Below, piece after piece: positions 53,199 to 64,000 of a DNA stretch of 64,000 bases. The notes beneath the pieces were generated by a model, which was given only the letters and a program-made list of their open reading frames with translations, was not told the DNA's origin and searched no databases. The position numbers were made by a program, and so were the translations under genes. Numbering within the stretch: position 1 is the first letter of the stretch; the number at the start of each line of letters is the position of its first letter. This DNA comes from Glandiceps talaboti (lineage: Eukaryota > Hemichordata > Enteropneusta > Spengelidae), in NCBI RefSeq assembly GCF_964340395.1, contig NC_135562.1, positions 11,959,543-12,023,542 on the forward strand, given 5' to 3'.

Positions 53199-56100
53199 TA
53201 AAATGACATCTTTTGTACAATTTTTGTCTTGATAATTGTGTTTCTCCATATTTGATTGTTATTTGACATGAAGTACATCAAATAACTGATTCATTGAAAT
53301 TTTATTTGTGTAGGGGGCAGAACCTGATGTCAGCACAGTAGCCAAGATGGTCCTCAATGATTGGCAGAGAGGAAAAATACCCTTCTTTGTAAAACCACCA
53401 AATATGGACATTCAGGTAATCTCATTTGCATAAGTGACCAAATATAGGAATATAATTATTTTGTTGTAACTGCCCATGTGATTGACAGATAGGAAAAGTT
53501 CCTCTTTTTGATGCCACCAAAGGAGGACATCCAAATACTGTCATTTGCATAATTGTGAAAATTGGTATATTTGGTATCTTCATTTCCATATTTGGTATGA
53601 TCTTCATTTTCAAATATTGGAAAAAAGATGAGTAGTTTTCAATCTATATATGGTGAGTGCAAGCAATAACGAGTATGTATTATAATACAAATAACGATGT
53701 TAGAACTTTAGGATAATGTCAGTGTTATTTAATTTTGTAGGATGAGAAAAAGAAGATTGTTAAGAACTCAGACAAAGAAATTGTAACAGAAAAATCAGAA
53801 AAAGATGAGCAAATGCAAACAGAGGAAAATAATGAAGAGAAAAGTGTAAAAGACACAGAGAAAGTTGGTGTTGTACAGGATCTTAGAAAAATCCATGTCG
53901 AGCCGGAATTCATTGAAGATGATATCGAAGATCTGGTACCCATAGAAACAACAGAAGAAGACCTTGAAAATGAGGAGGAAGAGGAGGAGGAAGATGATGA
54001 AGTAGTGATGGAGTGTCATAGCAACCAATTGAAAGGAAAGAAGACAAAAAAGAAATCGGATTTAATTGTAGAAGGAGACAATTTATCTCAAGGTGTCAAC
54101 ACCTTTTTAGGTGGAAAGCGAACCAACAAACAGAGACTTGCTGGACTTGAAATAAAAGCGTGGAGTAGGACTAATAGTGAAAAAGAGAGAAAAGAGAAGA
54201 CAAAAACCGAAGTTAAGAAACAGCAACCAAGAAGTAAAAAGATTAAATCCAAAGGTAGTTAGATGTTTTTCCCCAATGTTTTCTTCATTCAGCCGAGGAA
54301 AATAGAGTGATCTAAGGTAACCTTAGGTTTTGAGTATTTGAACGAAGAAAAATATTAGAGAATAACATAATTATACCAGTGCCAATAATATGAAAGAAAA
54401 ATCAGGATAAGTAATGGCAATTTTGAATGTTTTGACTCATATTTCGAACACGGCAAAACCAGTGATGTAGACACACGTTGTCATGACATAGACACATGTT
54501 GTTGTGACATAGAATGACCGGAGTATATATTCATTATTTTTGCTGTACGCATGGTATAATCATGGTTATACTTCCATGGTATAATGTATGATATTCAGGA
54601 ATTCGGCATTGGCGTGTATTGCAGTTGCACACACTTGCAGTGCTATGATTTCATTTTGTCAGTACATGATAACAATGGTGGCTGTAACTGAACTATTTGT
54701 GTTGTTGTACTCACGAAGGCATGTATGGTCATCCAATGAGACGTCCAAATGGACTCAACAAAATTTAAATCAAAAGGTTTCAAAAATTCTTACTTCATTT
54801 TGTCCAATTAAGGAAGCATCATCAAGGTCAGCAAAAACAGCCACAATTTCTCAGTACCTGAAATAGAATATTACTGCGTAGACAGTTCATAAAAATAAGA
54901 AGCAATTTCTTGATCAACACCATAACTTCCACTCCACATGTTTCACGTGCATTATGAGAATGTGTCGACCTTTTTGTTATATTTTTACTCTCTAGCATGA
55001 GGTGAAAAGCTATTGCAGGTACCGAGAATTAGTTCACTGTCTCTGTCACTTTCTCTATCTCTTTATCAGTATTTCACCATCTATCTCTTTCTCTTGCTCC
55101 CTCCTATCTCTCCAAAATAAATTCTCCATCCACTACATTTCCTCTGTTGCACCCCCCCCCCCTTTCCTTTTTCTTGTAATGCTCATCATTTAAATTCTTG
55201 CCATTATATCAGATACACCAGATGATATAGAGGTAGAATATGCAAATAGCAGTGAAGCAACAAATAGTCAACCAATCAGAGAAGGTGACAGTGACCATGA
55301 CAACAGTGGTGATACTGCAGAGCATCAACCACAGGATGGAGATTTGGTAGATGATGGTGAATTTGAAGTGAAAGAAACAGAACATGTTACCATGGTAGAA
55401 ATGACGCCAACATCCAAGAGGAAAGAAAAGAATTTCTCCAAAAAAAGGAAAAGATACTTTGAAGAGGATGAATATGAAGAGGAACCTCAACCCTCCAAAA
55501 AGGTGAGAAATTGTTTATACATGTAGTAATCATAGTAATTCATAAAAAAAGCTCCCCGTAAACGAACACTCACCCAGGATATTTACCTGTAAACCATGGT
55601 GAAAATGGTAGTGGTCACACCCCTACAATCAACTTAATGTAAATATGGTAAACACATTAATATACTAGCCAGAAACCCAGTACTCTATGTCATGTTAGCT
55701 ATACATTGTAAACAACTTATCAACATTTCAGTAGTAAATACAGAACATTAAACAGTATTTATGTTGACATGTAAGTAGCCAAATCATGAAAGTGCCGAAA
55801 AGTCTGTAATTTCTACCTTTAGTACACTTGTATTGATTACTGATATAAATTTATAGGAAAAGTGCAGATTTCCTGCAAGGGTTTATGGGAACATCTCTGG
55901 TGGTGACATCACATTTACTTCGATGATGACAATGGAGTTGCTACAATTACACTAAGTGTGGTGTCTCTGATAGCAATTAATCCACATGTGATAGCACGTT
56001 CAATTACCTCATTCATTTTTTTTTTTTTGGGGGGGAGACGTAATTTCACATTATCGCTGCCGTTTTAGCATTGTTTACCTTGCAATGTTTAGTTTACCTT

Positions 56101-56612
56101 TTAACCACGTATAGAGTATTGTAAAGAGCACTGAGATGCAGTGTAGTGTGCTTTTTAAGAAACTAAATTATTATTATTATTATTATTCAGTGTTTTACAC
56201 TATCTTGATTACAGAGAGATTATATCTACATAACCAGGGCAGTGCTATCACAGACTTGTGTGATCTACCACACGCAACAACAATAGATTTTTTGTTTATC
56301 TTTCTTTGCAAATAGCTTGATTTCTTTTGTGTTACCATAATAAAATTCCTTTTTTATTTCACCATTCAGGAACTCGGGAAAGAACATCTTACTTTGCCAA
56401 TAGCATAATTTCTATTGTATTAATTCCTTATCACCATTCAGGAACTACATCTTACTTTGCCAATAACATGATTTCTATAGTATTAATTCCTTTTCTATTA
56501 CATCACTCAGGAACTCAGGAAAGAACACAAAAAGAAGATGAAACAGAAGAGTGGACAGCGGTATTACGACAAAGTAAACGTAAAAAACAAAAATTACAAG
56601 AAAAACGTCTAG
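44614..56612 (+). CDS. GNL2: Nucleolar GTP-binding protein 2 (NOG2/GNL2)
   Basis: Circularly permuted GTPase of the YlqF/YawG family that acts in nuclear 60S ribosome maturation. Exons: 44614-44674, 45080-45176, 45789-45883, 46406-46539, 46771-46869, 47709-47861, 48316-48474, 49574-49687, 50678-50911, 52578-52736, 53314-53415, 53741-54254, 55213-55502, 56511-56612. Joined: 770 residues (human 731). Seen: N-terminal NGP1 region ([19 protein letters not shown]), RIWGELYK, then G4 NKVD (256-259), G5-like [12 protein letters not shown]1 GYPNVGKS (318-325), G2 GETK (344-347), G3 DCPG (362-365), i.e. the permuted order G4-G5-G1-G2-G3. The tail is acidic then Lys-rich, ending [22 protein letters not shown] context AACATGG is strong. 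The last exon follows a triplicated acceptor. Confidence 0.97.
45285..45505. mobile_element. Foldback MITE, TTCTTCATTCAGC family, copy 1
   Basis: Inverted arms TTCTTCATTCAGCTGGAAAA...CCTAAGGGG and CCCCTTAGG...CCTTGGCTGAATGAAGAA, flanked by a TTATGTTATTCTC/GGGAAGTAACAT-type outer part. GNL2 intron 2. Confidence 0.82.
46911..47610. repeat. 35-bp minisatellite, about 20 copies
   Basis: Units of AATTATTTCAAACCACTAAT followed by GCTGGCTACAAGTCC, with a recurrent CTAC/CTTC variant. GNL2 intron 5, close to exon 6. Confidence 0.97.
48791..49085. mobile_element. Foldback element, CATATGGCCACTTT family, copy B
   Basis: Begins TTAAAGTGGCCATATGGA, carries ATCATGACTTCCTACTTGAA and GTATTGAGTTACAAACAAGG. 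The right terminus is eroded. GNL2 intron 7. Confidence 0.78.
51340..51850. repeat. 58-bp minisatellite, about 9 copies
   Basis: Units containing CATGGTTGTCACACACAAGA and GCTAT(A)TAACGTTG.TACGG. GNL2 intron 9. Confidence 0.95.
52770..53120. mobile_element. Foldback MITE, TTCTTCATTCAGC family, copy 2
   Basis: Inner hairpin as in copy 1 (TTCTTCATTCAGCTGGAAAA and TTCCTTGGCTGAATGAAGAA) plus an extended left part with CCACTGGTTCTACTGTGATC and CAAAATTGCCATTACTTTGC. GNL2 intron 10. Confidence 0.82.
53160..53201. repeat. (TTTA)n microsatellite
   Basis: About ten TTTA units, GNL2 intron 10. Confidence 0.95.
53465..53560 (+). pseudogene. Dead partial duplicate of GNL2 exon 11 end
   Basis: The segment TGATTGACAGATAGGAAAAG...CCACCAAAGGAGGACATCCA resembles exon 11's TGATTGGCAGAGAGGAAAAA...CCACCAAATATGGACATTCA. 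Downstream intron sequence TCATTTGCATAA is also duplicated (53422 and 53541, 119 bp apart). The copy has an in-frame TAG and its donor GT is lost, so it is non-functional. Confidence 0.75.
54275..54570. mobile_element. Foldback MITE, TTCTTCATTCAGC family, copy 3 (opposite orientation)
   Basis: Begins TTTTCTTCATTCAGCCGAGG; the rest (ATACCAGTGCCAATAAT, AATGGCAATTTTGAATG, ACCAGTGATGTAGACA) is the reverse complement of the left part of copy 2. GNL2 intron 12, directly after exon 12. Confidence 0.78.
55540..55800. repeat. Interspersed repeat shared with 36300-36680
   Basis: Shares ACCATGGTGA, CCCTACAAT and ACTAGCCAGAAACCCAGTA-like segments with the PEX3 copy. GNL2 intron 13. Confidence 0.6.
56345..56510 (+). 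repeat. Triplicated 3' splice-site segment before last GNL2 exon
   Basis: Three copies of a pyrimidine tract plus CAC(C/T)(A/C)TTCAG-type acceptor followed by GGAACT, at about 56369, 56441 and 56510. ATCTTACTTTGCCAATA and TTTCTAT(T/A)GTATTAATTCC are repeated between them. Only the last acceptor gives a full-length C-terminus; the first runs into a stop after about 11 codons. Confidence 0.85.
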
Positions 56613-56673
56613 TCCAATCAAAAGTCTTATCGATATATGTAACATTTGAAGTGAAAGAATTGTTGTGGATTTA

Positions 56674-57180
56674 CACTAAAGTGAGGATTGGGTATTTATT
56701 TTTTGATTTTTTAATTTATAAAACAATTTTATCATGGCTTCCTACTTGAAAAATCAATGTGAAACAACATATGATAAGTCCTTGTTTGTAATTTAATTTT
56801 GTGCAGAAGATTGGTAGATATTTTAAATCTTTGTTACTGTACGCATTTATTTTTATAGCTTTTTGCAAATGTATTGAGTTACAAACACAGATTTGGTCAA
56901 TGGTGTTTCACATTTATTTTTCAAATAGGAAGCCTTGGTGAAATAGTTTCATAAATTAAATATCCAAAATAAATACCCAATATTCATCCATATGGCCACT
57001 TTAAGAATTGTATTAAAAAGAGATGAAAAAATATCTGAGGCAATTGTAGACTTCAGTCAAAACAATACTGAATTCACAGTGGACATTGATATCCAAACCT
57101 ATTATTTTATTCACCCTTCTAAATATTGAACATATATAAAAATTGTACTGCATCAAACTATCACAGCTGCATCCAAAGAC
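56674..57180. mobile_element. Foldback element, CATATGGCCACTTT family, copy C plus flank
   Basis: Complete arms with TTTATCATGGCTTCCTACTT and the inverted AAATAGGAAGCC, ending CCATATGGCCACTTTAA near 57004. The following 175 bp, from GAGATGAAAAA to CACAGCTGCATCCA, recurs after copy D. It begins about 60 bp after the GNL2 stop, so it probably forms part of that 3' UTR. Confidence 0.8.
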
Positions 57181-57194
57181 ACAACCAATCAAAG

Positions 57195-57540
<346 letters not shown>

Positions 57541-57994
57541 ACATCTTGTAGTAATGCATTTGTATGTAATACACAAATCAATGCAGATCCGTATTCAGTT
57601 ATGTTCAGTATTATGACTCGTGTTTTATTATTCAAATATTAATACTAAAATATGTAGTGCCACACCTCTTTCATTATATACCTGTACAAAAGAGAACAAC
57701 AAAAATGAAATCCATCTGTTCTAATCATATAAGTGTAATTCAGATACAACCAATGATAGCTGTAACGTTACAACAAGAATAAGCTTTGGTTTGAAGGTAT
57801 CATTAAGATTTCTGAATTTTCTGAATCAAAAAATAAATAAAATTCTCATAGTGATACCATTCACTGCAGTATGTGATTTCTTGTCTTGGCATGTATGTTG
57901 GTAATAGCGCATGGAATGTGTATGTGTCTGTTATGTAACTGCAATCCCTGTTTTGGTGTGATTGCTTGTGTATAAATATTATTTATTATTATTG

Positions 57995-58310
57995 TGTGTA
58001 TGCAATGTATTGAGTTACAAACACAGACTTGGTCAATGTTGTTTCACATTTATTTTCCAAGTAGGAAGCCATGATAACATTGTTTTGTAAATTAAAAATC
58101 CAAAATAAATACCCAATACTCATCCATATGGCCACTTTAAGAATTGTAAAAGAGATGAAAAATATCTGAAGCAATTGTAGACTTCAGTCAAAACAATACT
58201 GACTTCACAGTGGACATTGATATCCAAACCTATTAGTTTATTCACCCTTCAAAATATTGAACGTATATAAAAATTGTACTGCATCAAACTATCACAGCTG
58301 CATCCACATT
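57995..58310. mobile_element. CATATGGCCACTTT family, copy D (right half plus shared flank)
   Basis: Repeats 56860-57180 in direct orientation, from GTATTGAGTTACAAACACAG to CACAGCTGCATCCA, including the flank outside the element. This points to a segmental duplication with about 1.13-kb spacing rather than an independent insertion. Confidence 0.85.
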
Positions 58311-59007
58311 TATTTTTCAAATTAAATTCAATATTTTTTGACAAAGTCAAAAACCGCTGGACGGATTCCCTTGGTATTGGTGGGGCCATTACTTTTGGTG
58401 TGTAGATGAAACGTTTTTTTTTTTTTCAAATGAAAATGATCACATTGGAGATGTACGTTTTGGGTCCAAAAATGTGACTTTTGGTAAAAACTTAAACACC
58501 AAGACAACGGTTCCTGGGTGTCCTGTGCTCCTCCGAGTTATACTGAATGGGTACGATACGACTATCACCCGAGCTATGTATTTCAATTTTCAAAACAAAC
58601 CCGTAACAATCGAGTCTAGTTTTGTTTATCCGTCTGTCTACGATATGAGTCGATGTATCTGATACGCAGTGATGAACCAATACATATTGAAAGTTATTTT
58701 TAATCGAAAGACTTGGCCATTTTCAGATGCCAACATGAGCAATGCGTCAGACAATCAAACGCGAAAGACACCACAACTAACTAATTTAAAGAAAACACTT
58801 TACATGGAAATAGTAACGTGTTGATTCCATCGTGGTTTAGAAAGTGACCATGCTACTCGCAGGCATTTGTTTCCCAAGTTATGTCTCAGAATATTTCTAT
58901 CAGAATACAATAAAATGTCGATAATATCGTTAATATTGACGTATTTAGCCAACTATATATGAAAGGGGTAAAATTACACTTGTTTCTGTGATCGTGCAGG
59001 TTCACTC

Positions 59008-59102
59008 ACCGCGAAAGCAGACATCTACTGATCCGACTAATGGTAGTACACGGACGTGTACTAGTACCATTAGTCGGATCAGTAGATGTTTACTCTCACG
59101 GC
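59008..59102. repeat. Near-perfect palindrome
   Basis: Arms of about 40 bp: GCAGACATCTACTGATCCGA... and ...TCGGATCAGTAGATGTTTAC, meeting at GTACACGGACGTGTAC. It could form a cruciform or transcript hairpin. Confidence 0.92.
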
Positions 59103-59234
59103 AAATTGATTTGGCCAAATAGTGAGTTTGTTCTAGCAAGCTACTAATTAATGCAAAGCTGATAAACTCAGATAAGACATTGATATCAGGTAGGAAATAG
59201 AAAAAAAACAGTGAGAGGAAACAGTATTTAAAAC

Positions 59235-59240
59235 TTTATT
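59235..59240 (-). promoter_or_regulatory. Candidate polyadenylation signal of the GST gene
   Basis: AATAAA on the minus strand 324 nt after the GST stop codon; the first canonical hexamer I see there. Confidence 0.45.
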
Positions 59241-59563
59241 TGAAATATACAAAAAATAATATTAGAAATCCGGAAAATCGCGAGTACAAAATTGATTATG
59301 TGTCCTTTACCCTATGATTAGACAAGAAAGACTGTTGTTTGGCAGGGCTATAGTAAGGTTATCATAAAAGAAAATAAGGACTCGAGTGATAAGGCCTTAA
59401 GGTAACACTAATGTGAGAATCTTAGATTGGATCTTTTCATATAATAATAATTACTTCATTCGTCATGTAAAACATGAAAGTTCCTTTGCACGGACAGGTT
59501 ATACATAGCCACATAGATTATCATTACTCAAGTAAGAAAATATAATGTCCATCAAGGCTTATT

Positions 59564-61426
59564 TCAGTAGTCTGAGTGAGGGCGCTTCTTTATCCACTCT
59601 GCAATCTTCGGTAGTGCTTCCACACGTTCTTTCAGAGCTTTGAGTTTAGGGAAGTCATCCAAAACGTTATCGGCAGAGAACTTTCTCATTAAGTCAATAC
59701 GGTCAACGAAAGTCAGGTCAGCCATTGTTAACTGTTGAATGAAATAGAATACATTAAGACAAGAAATTGCTTTACCATATGCCTGATGAGTATCTCAATG
59801 AAGGTATTGCAAGTCTAGAAATAAAGTTGTTACCAGGAGCACTACACTACACTACACTACACTGCACTGCATTGCTCTACACTGCACTACACTACACTAC
59901 ACTGGCACCATTATGTTTACGTCTTGTAATATTTGTAATATTTACTTTAAAGGAAGGTATGTATGTATGTATGTATGTATGTATGTATGTATGTATGTAT
60001 GTATGTATGTATGTATGTATGTATGTATGTATGTATATGTATGTATGTGTGTGTATGTGTATGTGTGTGTGTGTGTGTGTCACACAGTCACTTACCGATT
60101 CCCCAACAAAATAACCATCACCTCCATTATTAGCTTCGAGTTGATTTTGTATAAGTTTCAATCCATTGGGAAGAGTTTTAGTCTTAAAGTTATCAAACCA
60201 AGCTGCCTAGTAATAAAACAACACAACGCTATATCTTAAACAAAGTTAGGACTGTCACATATATATCTTGAAACAATAGTTACTGCATTGTTTAAACAAA
60301 AGGGTATACAGGAATGAAGCTCATAACGTTCTTTGTTTCCCAGAATGCTTCACTCCAGTGTAAAGCAGGTTTCTTGTATACCCGATTTGATGTATTTAGT
60401 ATAGATAGCACGTTATAAGGTTGATGGAAATGGATTTTCTATGTCCGCTAGGCATAAAGAAATGCAGGAAGGGTAAAAACCAACTTCGTCTATGCTCCCC
60501 TTTAACAAAAATACTGACCAGTATTTGAAAAAACTTGACAATCATAATATATTCGATTCACCTAATAAAGCAATAAATCACCTGATAGAAAGGGAATACA
60601 TTATGTTCTAAAAGCATTGTACACAACATTCTACCAGTGTGTCATCGATCATGGAATATTTACCTTTCGATCTTCATCTTTTTCATACCAATTATTAAAT
60701 ACCAAAGGTGAGTAGAGATCATCCACCGCTGTGACAATCATATCAACTTTGGCCTTTTGAAGATTATTTTGACCTGCAAAGCCTGGTGATGATGAAAATA
60801 TATTTCATTATTCACCGTTTGAAATTACATAAATATCTAGTTCAACCTTGACATGAGGATGAAGTTTACGTCCATTGTCGTAAAACAATAAGCCTTTTTA
60901 CGGCACCGTCCGATACTCTTTACGATACCTTTCGAGACTAGTACTCGTTGCGTCAGCGACACGGGAAGTGCTCTGATTTGTGATGTAATATAACGTCTAT
61001 GATGGGCAGAGATCAAAACTATCGATAGTTGAATGATGATATTGAAATTACAGCTAAAACAGGCAGCGTTCCCCAGTAGACTATTATGTAACATATATAC
61101 ATTTACGATCCAAATCGATATTTACGATCCAAGTCGATCATTTTTACCTGGACAGAGAACAACACTTTTACTGCCGAACACAACATCATGACTAACGTAT
61201 AACTATGACAATCACGTTATCACGTTAAATCACGTTAAATCAGGTTAAATCACTTTTACTGCTGAACACAACATCATGGCTCTTTGTGGGATGCTTCAAA
61301 AGCTGAAAAAGTTAACCAAATTCTCTTCAATCCCAATCCAGCAAAAATAGCGCCAATGGCATTGTAGCACAACTGTAAAGTTTGTGATGATTTAAAAAAA
61401 AAGTTAATCCACATGCCAATCCATCC

Positions 61427-61476
<50 letters not shown>

Positions 61477-63469
61477 ACCAATGCAATATTGATCACCATC
61501 TTAGTGTTATGTAGGTATGTGCAGTGTCTTAGTTATTACTGGGTAACTATACAACAATTGCAGGAGTTTATATAGAAACGCCTGTGATCAGAATGTCGCT
61601 TTATCAGTGGTGGACAATGAAAATTGTCTTTGAGGGTGCCGAAGAACGTCTACTACTAATATCACTACCAAACTGATAAACACTGATACAAAAATGTCTC
61701 CCACACAAACTTTACATTAATCTGACTTACCAAATTCATTGGCTAGATATCTACTTATAGCATACGTCTGTGCTATCACCTCATCATCTACCTTCAGTAT
61801 TGGCATTTGACCGAACAGAAACTCTACAGAAGAAAAACAAAAGAAATGGCACAACTGTCATATTCTGTAGCCCAATTATGTACATCACTTTAATTCTTGA
61901 CCTGCACAATAAAGTCTGAATGATTGCCATTTTTGTCTTAAAGATTTAGAATGTGAATTGGTAAGTTGAACTTTTGGGGTCTTGTATGTCTTCGACAAAG
62001 CCTTGTTCAATACAGATGGGATTATACTTGTTATTGCTTTTACAGCTAAAACGGTGTTGGCTTCTTGATGTTTCACTCATCCAACATGACATTTAATACA
62101 CACCCCAGATAACCTCTAAATGCAAAATAAACTATAGGTGTCGTGCACAGTGTAGTCCAGTCAGTCTAGCGGAAATTTAGGCCGAACCAGGACATAATAG
62201 CAACAGAATTAATTTTTAGCGTATCTTGCTCTAAGAGATACTGAAAACAGCCAGTTTATTCGTTACTGGTTAGTTTGCCTCCACGGTTTCCCTACTTCTG
62301 TTATTCTTTCCCATTCCATGTAGTTAAACATCTTTGCTTATCCCGCCACTTTCTTGAATCCCCGTTTTGACCCCACTGGAAACAAGTCTTTGACTTTGTG
62401 GGTTATCCAAGTAATTCAACAATTTGTACTAGTTTTTATTTTTATATCTGTTCTGTCGATATTGTTGTTTTACTGAAATAAACTAAACTAATAAATTGCA
62501 AGTTATATTTCGCAGTGTTGGAATTAGCAGATTCGGTCATAGACCTGCAGGTGTGACCTATTTTCAAGTAGTATGTATGTGAGCTGTACAATTATAAAGT
62601 TAACTTGCCGTAGTTGAGCCCGATAACGATGAGTTCAGGAAGCTTACCAATCACGGGTTAAACTTTTAAGATGTCCATGAAAGAGTTGTAAAAATCAAGA
62701 CTAATGATTGTTGGCATTTGTGAACATGAAAGGACCTACAGGCTACACCTAAAGTGTACCGTATTACAGTAGCTTACGCAAGGTCACCGGTAACGCCTAA
62801 AACTTACAAAGTTGAACTAGTACCTGAGCTACAGTGAACGTTTGACATGCTTAGATATTCCCAGTATGTCGTACAGAAGGATGCGGGGCGATATGATAGA
62901 AGTATGGAAGTATCTTCATGGTAAATACTCTGCGAACCAGCATTTTCCAATGCGAAACACATAGTGCCACGAGAGGCCACCCACTGAAACTTCGGAAGTC
63001 TTTGTGTCAGAAGTCAACTCGCGCCAACTTTTTTCCAAACCGGATCATCAATGCATGGAATAAACTGCCAACAAAAATTGTTACAGCGAATACTATCAAC
63101 TCTTTCAAAAACACTCTAGACAGTCACTGGGCTGAATACAAATACATCATTAACATAAACTTGGATAGTGTTTGATTTATATACATGTTACTATTCGTGG
63201 AACTTTGGACTATGGACTGTTGAACATTTGATTTTTTTTACCTTTGATCGGCTCATAGGCTTTTAGCCTTCAAAGCTGTACATAATATGAATGAATATGA
63301 ATAGTACGCGTATACTACCTTTATGTTCCCGATCAGCTTCTTTAAGACTTGGCCAATCATCAAATTTCACTCGTACATCTTCGTAATCAACTCCGGCTGC
63401 CGCAAATGTTAGTCGGCAAAGCTCAGCACGGCCACGAAATTCAAAATAAACGAGTGCGTATTTAGGCAT
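59564..63469 (-). CDS. Sigma-class glutathione S-transferase / HPGDS-like
   Basis: Cytosolic GST of the sigma class (the class of hematopoietic prostaglandin D synthase). Exons (high to low): 63319-63469, 61731-61823, 60664-60782, 60096-60206, 59564-59731; 213 residues and TGA. Seen: thioredoxin-like N-domain MPKYALVYFEFRGRAELCRL with Tyr8 as the glutathione-activating residue, Trp39 and Lys43 at the glutathione-site positions of the class, GQMPILKVDD containing the cis-Pro, then AQTYAISRYLANEFG, where Thr70 occupies the position that is usually Ser. The helical C-domain ends LPKIAEWIKKRPHSDY. Start ATG 63469 is the only Met at the family's N-terminus. Prostaglandin synthase versus general detoxification activity cannot be told. 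Confidence 0.95.
59843..59904. repeat. (CACTA)n-like array
   Basis: Degenerate ACACT/GCACT pentamers in the last GST intron. Confidence 0.9.
59957..60080. repeat. (ATGT)n then (GT)n microsatellite
   Basis: About 20 ATGT units followed by GT units, in the last GST intron, ending about 15 bp from the exon 4 donor. Confidence 0.95.
61427..61477. repeat. (TTG)n array
   Basis: About 17 TTG units, GST intron 2. Confidence 0.96.
62847..63303 (+). mobile_element. 3' end of a non-LTR retrotransposon
   Basis: GST intron 1, antisense to the gene. First frame: PSMSYRRMRGDMIEVWKYLH, the usual RRxRGDMIEVxK block of the RT-protein tail. A frameshift near 62930 leads to TRGHPLKLRK and NFFPNRIINAWNKLPTKIV, NSFKNTLDSHW, stop at 63175. 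A short 3' tail ends in ATGAATATGAAT repeats. A 5'-truncated, inactive copy, typical of incomplete reverse transcription. Confidence 0.82.
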
Positions 63470-63778
63470 GATATGTTTCCTGTTAACTTGTAAGCACAGA
63501 TCTGAACACCGTTGTGAAGTGCCCCTCAATAAGGTCAGCGTGACGTGTCCAATACAGTGGTCAGGGACAATAGACTCTATCAAATGGAGCGGCCCCTTTC
63601 GAATGTAAATATATGACGATATAATATAACCCTCTTCCCGTTTCCCGTTCGGAATTAAATAATTGCAAACACGGACTGCATAATCCAATGTGGTTTCACA
63701 TTATCTTTTAAAGGGCAAAACGTCGTAACGTTGTAGCCAGATCAAAGATTTTTTGTAGACTTTGGGGTGTAGAGAGCC
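63470..63778. promoter_or_regulatory. GST upstream region
   Basis: 309 bp between the GST ATG and a MITE. Expected to hold the 5' UTR and core promoter; no clear TATA box or initiator could be assigned. Confidence 0.35.
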
Positions 63779-64000
63779 TAGACTCTCTCACAGTCCTCGG
63801 AGCTTCGCATAAATTGCTAAAACTTGGGTTATTTTGCATATGTACTGATATCTACTGCATAATTATACTCGAATATCCCTGTACTGTGCGCCCTCATCGA
63901 TCACATACAGTGGCTAACCATTCGTTGACATGTTAGTGCGATGCTCCGTGTTTAGCCCTCGGGCTTAGCCATATTCCGCGAATACAATCATGCAGTGCAG
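63779..64000. mobile_element. MITE with TAGACTCTCTCACAGT terminus, cut by window end
   Basis: Starts TAGACTCTCTCACAGTCC and follows 42111-42315 through GAGCTTC, ACTCGAATATCC and TGTGCGCCCTCATCGA. The right terminus is expected just beyond 64000. Confidence 0.83.

Noticed and set aside
56330-56749. 140-codon plus frame around the end of GNL2
   Set aside because: Wrong frame: the true last exon reads [10 protein letters not shown]... in phase 0 from 56511 and stops at 56612.
59788-59812. CTGATGAG in the last GST intron as a hammerhead core
   Set aside because: No GAAA partner, and no stem II or stem I can be formed.

Overview
This is a stretch of an invertebrate animal genome. The genes are split by GT-AG introns, the DNA is AT-rich, and introns and spacers are packed with microsatellites, minisatellites, small inverted-repeat elements and non-LTR retrotransposon pieces. 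An ASIC-type channel, CENP-W and a sigma-class GST together suggest an invertebrate deuterostome or a spiralian; the sequence alone does not settle the phylum.

Layout. (1) 229-14537, minus: eight exons (432 codons) of a degenerin/ENaC/ASIC-family channel. Its C-terminal exons lie beyond position 1. Its introns hold a decayed non-LTR retrotransposon (about 2890-4490) and many microsatellites. (2) 17004-27113, minus: complete nucleoporin NUP62, 12 exons, 593 residues, with an FG-poor, GLxLG-rich N-terminus and the conserved C-terminal coiled coil. (3) 30324-38587, plus: complete peroxisomal biogenesis factor PEX3, 12 exons, 360 residues, divergent from NUP62. (4) 43145-44156, minus: complete three-exon CENPW, 83 residues. 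(5) 44614-56612, plus: complete nucleolar GTPase GNL2, 14 exons, 770 residues, head-to-head with CENPW across 457 bp. (6) 59564-63469, minus: complete five-exon sigma-class glutathione S-transferase, 213 residues. I assembled all gene models by hand; every junction keeps the reading frame, and the joined proteins follow the family sequences.

The genes are unrelated housekeeping or signalling genes (nuclear pore, peroxisome membrane, kinetochore, ribosome assembly, redox, ion channel). They share promoters at most and do not form a pathway.

The most unusual content lies between NUP62 and PEX3. Three hammerhead-ribozyme-like motifs (one at 27921-27962 minus, and an inverted pair at 29441-29483 minus and 29494-29536 plus) sit in short non-TA islands bounded by long (TA)n arrays. 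Two of the islands share a second conserved block downstream of the ribozyme. This resembles the ribozyme-bearing termini of Penelope-like elements or animal retrozymes. Other notable points: a Thr in place of the conserved gating-motif His in the channel, a triplicated splice acceptor before the last GNL2 exon, a dead copy of a GNL2 exon end, and at least six small families of inverted-repeat elements with several copies inside the window.
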